Assembly: GCA_964480455.1 (NCBI GenBank)
Contig: CAYZQI010000022.1
Location: 1 to 44,650 of the forward strand
Length of the DNA: 44,650 bases
From: JAABSX01 sp964480455
Lineage (GTDB): Bacteria; Bacteroidota; Bacteroidia; Cytophagales; Microscillaceae
Direction of reading: 5' to 3'
In this document: positions 32,773 through 41,242 of the stretch, piece after piece
Layout of the letters: each line of letters begins with the position of its first letter
Numbering within the stretch: the stretch's first letter is position 1
The notes under the pieces: model-generated
What the model was told of the DNA's origin: nothing
The model's input: only the letters and a program-made list of their open reading frames with translations
Database searches by the model: none
Made by a program: the position numbers and the translations under genes

Positions 32773-33810
32773 ATGAAAACATATACCTTTACTTGTTTAA
32801 TGATAATGCTTTTCTTGGTAGCCTGTGGTCAAAAATCTAACGAACCATTAACAGAGAATCAAAAAAATAATGAAGTAACTCATATCAATCAAGAAAAAGA
32901 ACCCGAACAATACCCAAAATTTAAGCGAATTGTTTGTCTAGGAGAGCGAGTGATAGAGGCAGTGCATGCGCTTGGCGATAGTAGCAAGATTGTGGCTATA
33001 GACCGCTCTTATGATGCTTTTCCGTATTTAGAAGTGCCCAAAGTAGGTAATAAAGCCGTACTAAGAGCTGGTTATGTGCTCAAACACAAGCCAGATGTAG
33101 TTTTTATGGAAGAAGATGCAGCTAATGAAGAGGAGATTAAAAAAATAAAAGAAAAAAATATCCCTTGTTTTGTATTCAAGAAAGGTGAAAGTTGGGATGA
33201 TGTCAAAGACTTTATTGCCAGTATGGCAAAAAAACTTAACCGAGATAAAGAAGGCAAACGCCTTTTAGCACAATTGAACGGAGACTTAAAAAAGGTTGAA
33301 AAAATTATTCAAAAACAAAAAGACTCCCTTAGTGTGCTCTATGTTCATGCACGCGGAGCGCAAGCACTGATGTTTGCAGGAAGCGAAACCACCACCCACC
33401 AACTCCTACGCTTGTGTGGAGTCAAAAATGCTGCCTTCGACTATGAAGGCATGGAGAGACTTACCCAAGATGAAATGGCTTACATCAATCCAGATTATAT
33501 CGTACTTAGTCAGACAAGTTTGGATAGTTTTGAAGGGAAGATTTATGAAGCCACTCCGCTTACATCGGCTTTTGCTTACCGTATGGGACGTATTATTGTA
33601 CTTGATAAATCAGAAAGGATTAATTTTGGGGTCAATACCGGAAAAACTGCCTTGAAAATAGCAGAAAGACTCTATAAGAAACAAGTTTATAATCCCTTGC
33701 CATTCAGTCCTCAATACGACAATGAAGCAACTGCCAATGCCAATGAGAACAATAGCGCACCTATCATCACCAAACCCTCTACCGAAATAGAAATTATAGA
33801 ACAAAACTAA
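32773..33810 (+). CDS. Heme/siderophore-type ABC transporter substrate-binding lipoprotein (HmuT/BtuF-like)
   Basis: A 345-residue protein. The lipoprotein signal ends LFLVACGQ with Cys at 18. The mature part is a class III periplasmic-binding fold: RIVCLGERVIEAVHALGDSSKIVAIDRS near 53-80, PKVGNKAVLRAGYVLKHKPDVVFME near 90-115, SLSVLYVHARGAQALMFAGSETTTHQLLRLCGVKNA near 190-225, and NPDYIVLSQ near 240. The arrangement fits hemin (HmuT) or cobalamin/iron chelate binding. The last 30 residues are an Asn/Glu-rich tail. No permease or ATPase gene is next to it, so it must work with components encoded elsewhere, or serve as a stand-alone binder. Confidence 0.87.
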   Translation: MKTYTFTCLMIMLFLVACGQKSNEPLTENQKNNEVTHINQEKEPEQYPKFKRIVCLGERVIEAVHALGDSSKIVAIDRSYDAFPYLEVPKVGNKAVLRAGYVLKHKPDVVFMEEDAANEEEIKKIKEKNIPCFVFKKGESWDDVKDFIASMAKKLNRDKEGKRLLAQLNGDLKKVEKIIQKQKDSLSVLYVHARGAQALMFAGSETTTHQLLRLCGVKNAAFDYEGMERLTQDEMAYINPDYIVLSQTSLDSFEGKIYEATPLTSAFAYRMGRIIVLDKSERINFGVNTGKTALKIAERLYKKQVYNPLPFSPQYDNEATANANENNSAPIITKPSTEIEIIEQN

Positions 33811-33838
33811 AATAAAGTACAAACTTTAAACTACTCCC

Positions 33839-33877
33839 AAATCAAAACCCATAACACATGGCTACGGGTTTTGATTT
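33839..33877. terminator. Hairpin between convergent genes
   Basis: A perfect 12-bp inverted repeat (33839-33850 / 33866-33877) with a 15-base loop, 28 bases after the binding-protein stop. A T-tract is lacking on both sides, so it may be a factor-assisted terminator or an mRNA end stabiliser. Confidence 0.45.
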
Positions 33878-33893
33878 AGAGCAGCTAATTCAT

Positions 33894-34019
33894 TTAGGCA
33901 TCTGCTTTCTTATTCTTTTCGTAGCGTCTAACTATGGTTTCGGCTTTGGTCATTTGCACCTTGCCGTAGTTGAGCTGTTCTTTGTTTTTTAAGATTTTTT
34001 TGGCAATTCGTAAGGTCAT
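33894..34019 (-). CDS. Possible 41-residue basic small protein
   Basis: From the ATG at 34019 there is a 41-residue Lys-rich helical peptide beginning MTLRIAKKILKNKEQL. Lys and Arg make up over a quarter of the residues. An in-frame TTG-type extension to 34088 is not convincing. The composition is regular for a helix and I have a faint recollection of similar short Bacteroidota proteins, but no function can be given and it could be a chance frame. It converges with the binding-protein gene. Confidence 0.4.
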   Translation of the reverse strand: MTLRIAKKILKNKEQLNYGKVQMTKAETIVRRYEKNKKADA

Positions 34020-34300
34020 AAGTATATCTTTTTGGAGTAAAAACTTTGTGTTAAAATCGAAACGCAAAGGTAGTAAAATATTCGCCAAACTGAAAATAAA
34101 AAATGAGTACCAATCAACTAAGTGCTTTTTTCTGGGAAGAAAAAAGCTGCCAAAAAAGAGGGAAATGCTGCCACCTGTACAGATAAAGTGCCTTTCTACG
34201 CCCTAAGCCCCACAACTTATGACAAGAATTTTTGCTATTTAAGGCTTAATGGCTATATTTACACAAAAATTACCAATTACCGAAAATTAGAGTCTATTCT

Positions 34301-34612
34301 ATGTCAAAACGCACATCATTCTTTTGGGGTTTGCTCACTGGTGCAGGGCTAAGTACACTGCTTACACTCATCATAACTCCTTCCGATGGTCAGCATAATC
34401 GCGATATTGTGAGCTATCAACTCAGTAACTTACGTAACAAACTCCTTGGGCTATGGAAAAATAAAGAAGTATTCCAAAATGAAGCTCGTACCGAGGGAGA
34501 GGAGCATATCAATTTTATCAATCAAGAAGCCCAACGGTTGAAAAACGAAATTGATGATATTCAAAAGCAACTAAAAGGAATCTCTAGACAATCTAACCAA
34601 GGTAAAGGCTAA
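34301..34612 (+). CDS. YtxH-like small membrane-anchored protein
   Basis: A 103-residue protein: one N-terminal membrane segment with Gly (FFWGLLTGAGLSTLLTLIITP) then a charged helical tail ending in a coiled-coil-like NFINQEAQRLKNEIDDIQKQL. This is the layout of YtxH (gas-vesicle GvpP-like) domain proteins, often stress-linked, with unknown molecular function. It precedes the DUF1573-YajC-YbbR-CoaE run and could be its first member, although about 97 bases separate it from DUF1573. Confidence 0.7.
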   Translation: MSKRTSFFWGLLTGAGLSTLLTLIITPSDGQHNRDIVSYQLSNLRNKLLGLWKNKEVFQNEARTEGEEHINFINQEAQRLKNEIDDIQKQLKGISRQSNQGKG

Positions 34613-34709
34613 GTTTACGAATCAAAATCTAACTATTTTATGGCTTTGTAGTTAATCAAGCAATTAATTGATATTTGTGTTTAGTTAAAAATTTAATTTA
34701 TTAATCAAT

Positions 34710-35297
34710 ATGAATCTATTTAAGTTAATAAGCATCAACACCTTAGCCTCTGTGCTATTTTTGTTCTTACTATCAGTTGCTTGTACTTCTTCCGATGTGA
34801 AAGAAGAAGAAGAAGCACAAATTATCAAAAAAAGTGATGTCATCACTACCGTCAATGCACCTCAAGAAAACAAAGAAGAAGGAACAGTAAGCAAGGTAGA
34901 AGAAGAAGTAGTAGCTGCTGTGCCTACCGAAATAGACGGTAAAACAGCACAGTTTACTTTTGATGAAACCGAATTTAACTTTGGAGAAGTAAAAGAAGGG
35001 GCATTGGTAAGACATACCTACACTTTCACAAATACAGGCGCAATACCCTTGGTAATTGAAGGTGCTTCAGCCTCTTGCGGATGTACTGTGCCAAACTACC
35101 CAAAAGAACCCATAGCACCTGGTGCAAAAAGCAAAATAGATGTGGAGTTTGATACCAAAGGAAAAGCAGGTATGCAAAATAAAACCGTAACTATTACTGC
35201 CAACACCAACCCAGCTATTTTTACGCTTAAACTGAGTGGTACAGTAAAAGGTAATGGCACAAATACCAAACAACTCATGGGCCCCGTAAGACAGTAA
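34710..35297 (+). CDS. DUF1573 lipoprotein
   Basis: A 195-residue protein. The signal ends LLSVAC with lipobox Cys at 25, followed by an acidic Glu-rich linker of about 50 residues. Residues about 80-185 are one DUF1573 (ASH/MSP-like immunoglobulin fold) domain: FNFGEVKEGALVRHTYTFTNTGAIPLVIEGASASCGCTVPNYPK, then PGAKSKIDVEFDTKGKAGMQNKTVTITANTNP. The CGCT motif is the hallmark. Such proteins are abundant in the Bacteroidota envelope, with unproven function. In this phylum DUF1573, yajC and coaE often lie together, as here. Confidence 0.9.
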   Translation: MNLFKLISINTLASVLFLFLLSVACTSSDVKEEEEAQIIKKSDVITTVNAPQENKEEGTVSKVEEEVVAAVPTEIDGKTAQFTFDETEFNFGEVKEGALVRHTYTFTNTGAIPLVIEGASASCGCTVPNYPKEPIAPGAKSKIDVEFDTKGKAGMQNKTVTITANTNPAIFTLKLSGTVKGNGTNTKQLMGPVRQ

Positions 35298-35442
35298 ATG
35301 CTGATTCAATTCATTAAATAAACTTTGTCTTAGTTTTTGCAAGTCTTTTGGTAATCAATGAGATAACATAAATTAAGGCAAAGCTATCCCAAGACCAACA
35401 ATTCATTGTAAAACCTTAACAAATCATTACTAACAAAAAAGT

Positions 35443-35760
35443 ATGTCTATATTTTATATTTTTATGCAAGCTGGCGGAGGCGGTATCCCTCTTTTTGTAA
35501 CCTTAGCGGGTATGCTGCTCATCTTTTACCTTTTTATGATACTACCACAGCAGCGCAAACAAAAACAACAGCAAACATTCAGAAACTCGCTCAGCAAAGG
35601 AGATGATGTAGTTACGATTGGAGGCATACATGGCAAGGTTCATGCAGTAGATGAAAATACTGTAACGCTGATGATAGACAAAGTAAAAATTGTTTTTGAT
35701 AAACAAGCTATCTCTTCAGATGCAAGCCAAAGAATCCAACAAGAAACCACAACACTCTAA
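35443..35760 (+). CDS. yajC: Preprotein translocase subunit YajC
   Basis: A 105-residue protein: one N-terminal membrane helix (IPLFVTLAGMLLIFYLFMILP) followed by QQRKQKQQQTFRNSLSKGDDVVTIGGIHGKV, the YajC signature. YajC joins SecD and SecF to assist Sec export. The YbbR gene starts 62 bases after the YajC stop if its ATG is used, so the two are very probably co-transcribed. secDF is not in the window. Confidence 0.93.
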   Translation: MSIFYIFMQAGGGGIPLFVTLAGMLLIFYLFMILPQQRKQKQQQTFRNSLSKGDDVVTIGGIHGKVHAVDENTVTLMIDKVKIVFDKQAISSDASQRIQQETTTL

Positions 35761-35822
35761 CAACAGTGCTGACTAGATTCATCAAATTAATTGTAGTTTT
35801 TGTGCAAAGAACTTCTACATTT

Positions 35823-36773
35823 ATGAGAGAAGTTCGAAATACTAATGTGCAAGTTTTTTTTACTTGCTTTATCTGTGCCACTCTCTTATGGTTTTTCAAT
35901 GCCCTAAATCGTAGCCGTAGCGAAATCATAGACTATCCCATCGAGGTAGTCTATGATGCGCAAAAATATATTGCATTAGAGCAGCCACCTCGCTCAATTC
36001 GTCTTAAAGTAAATGGCACAGGCTGGCAAATTTTATGGAAAATCATCGCCTTACAAACAGAACCGATTAAAATCTCTACAAGCTCTTTGCTCAACACCAA
36101 CCGCACCTACTTAGTCCTCAACGATTATCGCGACGAAATCAATACCCAAACCAAAGGAGTTATATTAGAGGGCATCATTACTGATACTATTCCGCTAAAA
36201 TTAGATAAGCGCATCAAAAGACGCTATTTTGTCAAAGTTAATCCTTTTGATATTGACCTCAAAACAAATTACAAACTCATTGGAGGTATTGATATTTTTC
36301 CAAAGCAAATCACCCTTGAAGGACCCGAAACTTACTTAGAGAAAATAGCCAATCCTTACCCACTTATCATTCCTGAGCGCAATATTTCAAAAAATTTTGA
36401 GCAAAATGTTACATTAGATTTACCCGTGCAAAAACCTGAGCTAATCAAGACAAGCAGCAATGTCATCAATGTAAAGTTTAAAGTAGATGAGTACCTTCAC
36501 AATACTACAAACCTAGTTATCAAACTTATTAACTTTCCCGAGGAAACAAAATTTACACTACACAGCAACCATAGGCGTGTACCAGTACGGTATGCTTTTA
36601 GAAAGCAAGACATAGGAAAAATACGCTTAGCAGATTTTTCAATTGTTGCTGATTTCAAAACCTTCAACATACAAGACTCTACTGTGCATCTCTTTTTAAA
36701 GAAAAAACCTGCTTTCATTGCCAAAGAAGATGTAGATTTTAAGCCAATTGTAAAGCTAGACTATGATAACTAA
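35823..36773 (+). CDS. YbbR-like (CdaR-type) domain membrane protein
   Basis: 316 residues from the ATG at 35823; a GTG at 35766 would add 19 residues. One N-terminal membrane helix (VFFTCFICATLLWFFNAL) is followed by an extracytoplasmic all-beta region with YbbR-like repeats: YPIEVVYDAQKYIALEQPPRSIRLKVNGTGW near residues 38-68 and IDIFPKQITLEGPETYLEKI near 155-175. YbbR/CdaR of Firmicutes regulates the diadenylate cyclase CdaA; no cdaA lies here, so that role cannot be assumed. The end overlaps coaE by 11 bases. Confidence 0.83.
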   Translation: MREVRNTNVQVFFTCFICATLLWFFNALNRSRSEIIDYPIEVVYDAQKYIALEQPPRSIRLKVNGTGWQILWKIIALQTEPIKISTSSLLNTNRTYLVLNDYRDEINTQTKGVILEGIITDTIPLKLDKRIKRRYFVKVNPFDIDLKTNYKLIGGIDIFPKQITLEGPETYLEKIANPYPLIIPERNISKNFEQNVTLDLPVQKPELIKTSSNVINVKFKVDEYLHNTTNLVIKLINFPEETKFTLHSNHRRVPVRYAFRKQDIGKIRLADFSIVADFKTFNIQDSTVHLFLKKKPAFIAKEDVDFKPIVKLDYDN

Positions 36774-37377
36774 AAAGCCATACCTTGTAGGGATAACGGG
36801 AGGAATAGGTGCGGGCAAAAGCACAATATGCCAAATATTTGCAACACTCGGCGTGCCTATCTATGAAGCAGATGCGCGTGCAAAATGGCTCATGACCCAG
36901 CACTTACCTTTGATAGAAGCCATCAAGCAGACTTTTGGGCAAGAGGCATACCTTGAAGATGGGCAACTCAACCGTACTTATTTGGCTGCACAAGTGTTTA
37001 ATGATGGTAATAAGGTGAAGCTACTGAACCATCTCGTACACCCTACCGTGGGCAAAGATTTTGAGGACTGGGTAGCAGTCAATGCACAGGTCTCTTATGT
37101 GCTCAATGAAGCAGCACTTATGTTTGAGTCGGGGCGTTACCTTACCCTTGATAAGGTCATAACGGTCTATGCCCCCGAAGCCCTCAGAACTAGGCGAACA
37201 CAGCATAGGGATAAACACCGCAGCCCTGCCGAAATCAAGGCAATCATGAGTAAGCAACTTTCTGAAGAAGAAAAAATAAAGCGTGCAGATTATGTCATCT
37301 ATAATGATGACGTACAGCTTGTGCTTCCACAGGTTTTAAAATTACATCAGTATTTTATTACGCAAAGTAAGCTGTGA
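36763..37377 (+). CDS. coaE: Dephospho-CoA kinase
   Basis: A 204-residue P-loop kinase that phosphorylates dephospho-CoA, the last step of CoA synthesis. GITGGIGAGKST (residues 10-21) is the P-loop. VPIYEADARAKWLM follows (with the Asp needed for catalysis), then HPTVGKDFEDWV, then YVLNEAALMFESGRYLTLDKVITVYAP, then the lid R-rich region RTRRTQHRDKHRS. All are standard for CoaE. Its start overlaps the YbbR gene, so it is translated from the same message. It converges with the CoA-transferase gene. Confidence 0.95.
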   Translation: MITKKPYLVGITGGIGAGKSTICQIFATLGVPIYEADARAKWLMTQHLPLIEAIKQTFGQEAYLEDGQLNRTYLAAQVFNDGNKVKLLNHLVHPTVGKDFEDWVAVNAQVSYVLNEAALMFESGRYLTLDKVITVYAPEALRTRRTQHRDKHRSPAEIKAIMSKQLSEEEKIKRADYVIYNDDVQLVLPQVLKLHQYFITQSKL

Positions 37378-37430
37378 AAAATGTGCTAAGCTTCTCAGGT
37401 GGCACTTTCTATGCTCATCATCATCTAAGT

Positions 37431-39344
37431 TCAGAGGTGCTCAAGTGCTTCGCGATTGCTAGCATATAGTTTTGCATTGACTGCCTCAAAATTAGCTTCT
37501 TCACTTCTTCTGAAAAAAGCATCAGTGGAGTAGCGTGTAGCAGAGAGGAAGTATTTAGCAGTATTGGCTTTCAAAACTTCAAAGTAGGCGTGTTCTGCAT
37601 CTTTGCTGATGTAAAAATTATCGTAATTGACCACAATATTAAATTTCTTTCCTATTTTTTCATATTCTTCTATAAAACAAGCTTGCAAAGGTGGCACATC
37701 TGCCTCTGTAAATATACTAATACCCTCAAGGTTGAGAAAAAGTGTATTCTTAGCAGCGTTGTAATGCACACGCTCAGAGAAGTCTAGCTTTTCCTCTCTG
37801 CGAAGTTTCATAAGTTGTGGTAAGAAAATACGGCTATCCATAGTTTTTAAATTTTTTGAAACGAGTGGGCGGAAAGCCATTTTTGAAAGTACATCACGTT
37901 CTAAATCTATTCCCTTAGCAATTTCTATCAGCACTAAGCCCTCTTTTACCAACCGAAATACCGCACGTTCGGTGATGTAAAAGACCACTTGTCCTTTTTG
38001 CTGGGCATACGCACCACTAAAAGTAATTTGAGTTACCTCTTTCACAAACTTGCAATGAGTGCCTTCTTCTTTGATATTCAACTGCCCCGCATCGATAGTT
38101 ATTTGGGCTTTGGCAGCAAATAATCCTAAAAAATAGACTGCTTTGGCATTTTGGCTAATGTTGATAAAGCCCCCCGCCCCAGCCAATTTGTTATGAAAAC
38201 GGCTCACATTCACGTTGCCTGCTTGGTCGACCTCTGCCATACCCAAAAAGGCTTGGTCTAAACCTCCTCCATCATAGAAATCAAATTGCGAAGGCTGAGC
38301 AATGATGGCATGGGCATTAGCAACTGCCCCAAAACTCAGCCCTCCGGCAGGAATCCCCCCAATGCCGCCAGGTTCTACGGTCAAGGAGATAAAATCTAAA
38401 ATATTTTCTTCATTGGCTACAGAGGCTACGCCCTCTGGTACACCTATGCCTAAATTGACTACAGCATTGATTTTGAGTAACATGGCTGCACGCCTTGCTA
38501 TGACCTTGCGCGCATCGAGGGGTAGGGGATTGATGCGCGAAGTAGGTACGCTGATTTCGCCTGTATAAGCTGGGTTATAAGGCTCTGAAAAGGTCTGCTG
38601 ATGATTTTCAGGCTGTGCTATCACCACAGCATCTACCAAAATACTTGGTATGACTACCAGCTGGGGGTGCAGCCTATGGTGTGTAGAAACGCGTTCTACT
38701 TGTACAATCACGATGCCCCCACTATTCTTGGTGGCTTGTGCAATGGCAAGCGATTCTAAGGAGAGTGCTTCACGCTCCATAGTGATGTTGCCCTCTTCAT
38801 CAGCAGTAGTACCTCTGAGTAAGGCTACATCTATTTTTTGTGCTTTGTAAAAAAGATACTCTTCTCCAAGCACTTCTACCACCTCCACCATATTTTCTTG
38901 GGTGATTGTATTCATTTTACCTCCTTCAAGCCGAGGGTCAACAAAGGTATGCAAACCTACTTTTGAGAGAGTACCTGTTTTTTGGGCGGCAATATCTCTA
39001 AAAAGATGAGAGATTACCCCTTGAGGTAGATTATATGCTTCAATTTTGTTTTTTAAGGCAAGTCTGCCCAGTTGTGGCACTAAGCCCCAATGCCCACCAA
39101 TCACACGTTTTACCATGCCTTCGTGCGCAAAGTGGTTGAGTCCACGTATTTTACCATCACCTTGCCCTGCGGCATAGAGCAGGGTAAGATGATGAGGGCT
39201 TTGTGTTTCAAGATAGCGTTTTTCAATTGCGATGGCGAGTTCTTCGGCAAATCCGATGCCCACAAACCCACCCGTTACGAGGGTATCATTGTTTTTGATA
39301 AGTTTGGCAGCATCTTGAGCGGTTACTATTTTGTTTCGGTTCAT
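37431..39344 (-). CDS. Acyl-CoA:acetate/3-ketoacid CoA-transferase (fused alpha-beta) with C-terminal extension
   Basis: 637 residues from the ATG at 39344; an upstream frame of 18 residues looks non-coding. The alpha and beta halves of a family I CoA-transferase are fused: VTGGFVGIGFAEEL near 19-32 (the GGFxxxG motif of the alpha half), and SLTVEPGGIGGIPAGG near 321-336 with catalytic Glu324 (the (S/T)ENG-type position). The length exceeds the about 520-540 residues of propionate CoA-transferase or YdiF; the last 120 residues (VVNYDNFYISKDAEHAYFEVLKAN) form an added domain that I recall also in some proteobacterial relatives. It moves CoA between acyl groups; the acyl preference is not readable. 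Confidence 0.88.
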   Translation of the reverse strand: MNRNKIVTAQDAAKLIKNNDTLVTGGFVGIGFAEELAIAIEKRYLETQSPHHLTLLYAAGQGDGKIRGLNHFAHEGMVKRVIGGHWGLVPQLGRLALKNKIEAYNLPQGVISHLFRDIAAQKTGTLSKVGLHTFVDPRLEGGKMNTITQENMVEVVEVLGEEYLFYKAQKIDVALLRGTTADEEGNITMEREALSLESLAIAQATKNSGGIVIVQVERVSTHHRLHPQLVVIPSILVDAVVIAQPENHQQTFSEPYNPAYTGEISVPTSRINPLPLDARKVIARRAAMLLKINAVVNLGIGVPEGVASVANEENILDFISLTVEPGGIGGIPAGGLSFGAVANAHAIIAQPSQFDFYDGGGLDQAFLGMAEVDQAGNVNVSRFHNKLAGAGGFINISQNAKAVYFLGLFAAKAQITIDAGQLNIKEEGTHCKFVKEVTQITFSGAYAQQKGQVVFYITERAVFRLVKEGLVLIEIAKGIDLERDVLSKMAFRPLVSKNLKTMDSRIFLPQLMKLRREEKLDFSERVHYNAAKNTLFLNLEGISIFTEADVPPLQACFIEEYEKIGKKFNIVVNYDNFYISKDAEHAYFEVLKANTAKYFLSATRYSTDAFFRRSEEANFEAVNAKLYASNREALEHL

Positions 39345-39694
39345 AATTGTTGGGTATTTATTGGATAATATTAAAAAAGAATAATCAATTAGATGCACTA
39401 ACTTGTTAATTAAATATCAATGAACAAACAACTTATTACTGATGTATCTTTTTATACTTTTGGAATGTATGGAATGATGCTGTAAAGAAAAAAAATAGTT
39501 TTGTATTTTGATAAGTTAATCCATAAAAATTTTATCTAACCAAATGAGAAGGAGTGAGTCTGTTGAGTGAGTGCAAAAAAAGATAGTGTTTTAAAGATTA
39601 CTAGGTTGGTATTGGATAGAAAAGGTGCAAATGGAAACCACTTACACCCTTCTACAAATTTTGTTATCATAACTTGGCAACTTAGTCTTTAATC
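39345..39694. other. Gene-free stretch upstream of the CoA-transferase gene
   Basis: About 350 bases between the CoA-transferase start and the MITE-like element. AT-rich, no credible frame (only an 8-codon one near 39544), no strong hairpin. It must contain the CoA-transferase promoter on minus, but no clear match is seen. Confidence 0.4.
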
Positions 39695-39790
39695 GGGTAC
39701 AAGTCAAATTGACTTCCTTATGCCTTCTCTTGAGGAGAGGGAAGGGGTGAGGTGGCTAAAAGGGAAAATTTGACTTGCACCCCTTTAATC
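39687..39790. mobile_element. 88-bp MITE-like element with 16-bp terminal inverted repeats and 8-bp target duplication
   Basis: The element spans 39695-39782. Its ends (39695-39710 and 39767-39782) are inverted repeats matching at 15 of 16 bases. A perfect 8-base direct repeat CTTTAATC flanks it at 39687-39694 and 39783-39790. The right-hand copy includes the stop codon of the ECF sigma gene. The core has a further inner stem (CCTTCTC...GAGAGG), so the whole can fold as a long hairpin. A diverged relative of equal length lies at 19749. It carries no gene, so it would have been moved by a transposase encoded elsewhere. Confidence 0.75.
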
Positions 39791-40300
39791 TTGCATGACA
39801 AGGTATTGGAGTTGTTCTTTAAGTTCTTTTCTTGCTACGTGGATTCTGTTTTTGACTGTACCCAAGGGCAAGGAAAGTTTTTCGGCAATTTCATTGTATT
39901 TAAAACCTTGAAAGTGCATCAAAAAAGGTACTCTGTAGAGTTCACTCAACTGCTCAATAGCACGGTTTATTTCTTCTAAATTGAAGTTGGTGATAGCATC
40001 ATTTTTGATATGCACCGAGGAGTGGTTAAGATAATGCAGATTATCAGTAGTATCTAAAAAAGTCTGACGGCGTTTTTCACGGTGGTATTCATTGAAAAAT
40101 TGGTTTCTGATGATGGTATAGAACCACGCTTTGAGGCTAGTACCTTGTGTGAATTTTTCTTGATTTTTGACGGCTTTGAGCAAAGCCTCTTGCATGAGGT
40201 CGTCTGCGCGACTTTCGTCTTGAGTCAGCCTGAGTGCATACGGTTTCAGAGAATGTGAAACTTGATTGAGTTCATTGAATTCGAATGTGTTTACGGGCAT
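39785..40300 (-). CDS. ECF-type RNA polymerase sigma factor
   Basis: A 171-residue sigma-70 family protein of the ECF group. Region 2: ESRADDLMQEALLKAVKNQEKFTQGTSLKAWFYTIIRNQFFNEYHREKRR near residues 27-78. Region 4: LSELYRVPFLMHFQGFKYNEIAEKLSLPLGTVKNRIHVARKEL near 117-160. No region 1.1 or 3. The last codon and stop lie in the 8-base target duplication of the MITE-like element, so its reading frame is untouched by the insertion. No anti-sigma gene adjoins it, unlike many Bacteroidota ECF factors. Confidence 0.93.
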   Translation of the reverse strand: MPVNTFEFNELNQVSHSLKPYALRLTQDESRADDLMQEALLKAVKNQEKFTQGTSLKAWFYTIIRNQFFNEYHREKRRQTFLDTTDNLHYLNHSSVHIKNDAITNFNLEEINRAIEQLSELYRVPFLMHFQGFKYNEIAEKLSLPLGTVKNRIHVARKELKEQLQYLVMQD

Positions 40301-40620
40301 GGTATTATAGGTTATTTGAAAAAATGTAAATCTTAATGTGTACTAAGTTTGGCACAGGCAAAAAAATAGAAAAAAGTTAATGTTTGTTAAATATCTACTA
40401 AATCTGATAAAATTTAGATGTTGTGGAGGCTGAAATTATAGCGCAAAGATTTACAATCTATTGATAATCAGCGAGTAATATTTTTATTTATGATTTTGTT
40501 TTCTAAAATAATTATTTTTTTTGAAAACACCAACTTTTCTTAAAATCACATAAGCAAATATATTTAATATATTTACATAAAAAATTAATTACTTTACTAT
40601 TAACATTTTGATAAATTTTC
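40301..40620. other. Divergent AT-rich promoter region (sigma factor / glycosylase)
   Basis: About 320 bases, strongly AT-rich, between divergent starts. Runs such as TATTTAATATATTTACATA near 40560-40577 are present. No full TTTG...TAnnTTTG pair or hairpin is convincing. Confidence 0.4.
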
Positions 40621-41226
40621 ATGGTACAAAAACTAGATAGGGCTTTTTACACGCAGGCAGATGTAGTAGGGATTAGCAAAGCACTACTAGGAAAATTTTT
40701 GGTAACCTGTATTGATGGTGTATTATGTAGCGGTATGATAGTAGAAACTGAAGCCTACTGCGGTGCTACTGACAAAGCCTGCCATGCACACCTCAACAAG
40801 CGCACCAAGCGCACAGAGGTTATGTTCAGAGAGGGTGGTTGTGCGTATGTTTATCTTTGCTATGGTGTTCATGCACTTTTTAATATTGTAACCAATGTTC
40901 AAAACCATGCTGATGCCGTGCTTTTGCGCGCTATTGAACCCTCAGAAGGTATAGATGCAATGCTACACAGGCGCAAAATGCAGTCAGTTAAAAGAAATCT
41001 AACTGCAGGGCCAGGCCTGTTGAGCCAGGCTATGGGTATTAAGACCCAGCATTACGGCATAGACCTTACGGGAGACACAATTTGGATAGAAGACCGTAGC
41101 CTCAGCTTAGGGGAGGAGGCAATCAGTGCCAGCCCACGTGTAGGCATAGGCTACGCCGAAGAAGATGCGCTATTGCCTTGGCGTTTTAGGATAAAAGGCA
41201 ATCACTGGTGTAGCCCTGCTAAGTAA
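40621..41226 (+). CDS. DNA-3-methyladenine glycosylase (AAG/MPG family)
   Basis: A 201-residue protein. MIVETEAYCGATDKACHAH near 39-57 holds the catalytic Glu; RTEVMFREGGCAYVYLCYGVHALFNIVTN near 63-92 contains the conserved Tyr and His that flip and hold the base; LTAGPGLLSQAMGI near 127-140 and RVGIGYAEEDALLPWRFRI near 178-196 follow. The enzyme removes 3-methyladenine and hypoxanthine from DNA, starting base excision repair. It differs from TagA and AlkA folds. The gene stands alone and converges with the rhomboid gene. Confidence 0.94.
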   Translation: MVQKLDRAFYTQADVVGISKALLGKFLVTCIDGVLCSGMIVETEAYCGATDKACHAHLNKRTKRTEVMFREGGCAYVYLCYGVHALFNIVTNVQNHADAVLLRAIEPSEGIDAMLHRRKMQSVKRNLTAGPGLLSQAMGIKTQHYGIDLTGDTIWIEDRSLSLGEEAISASPRVGIGYAEEDALLPWRFRIKGNHWCSPAK

Positions 41227-41242
41227 GTAGTCAAAGCCTGAT

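Noticed and set aside
34122..34352. 76-residue plus-strand frame overlapping the YtxH start
   Set aside because: Overlaps the better YtxH frame by about 50 bases and has random-looking composition.
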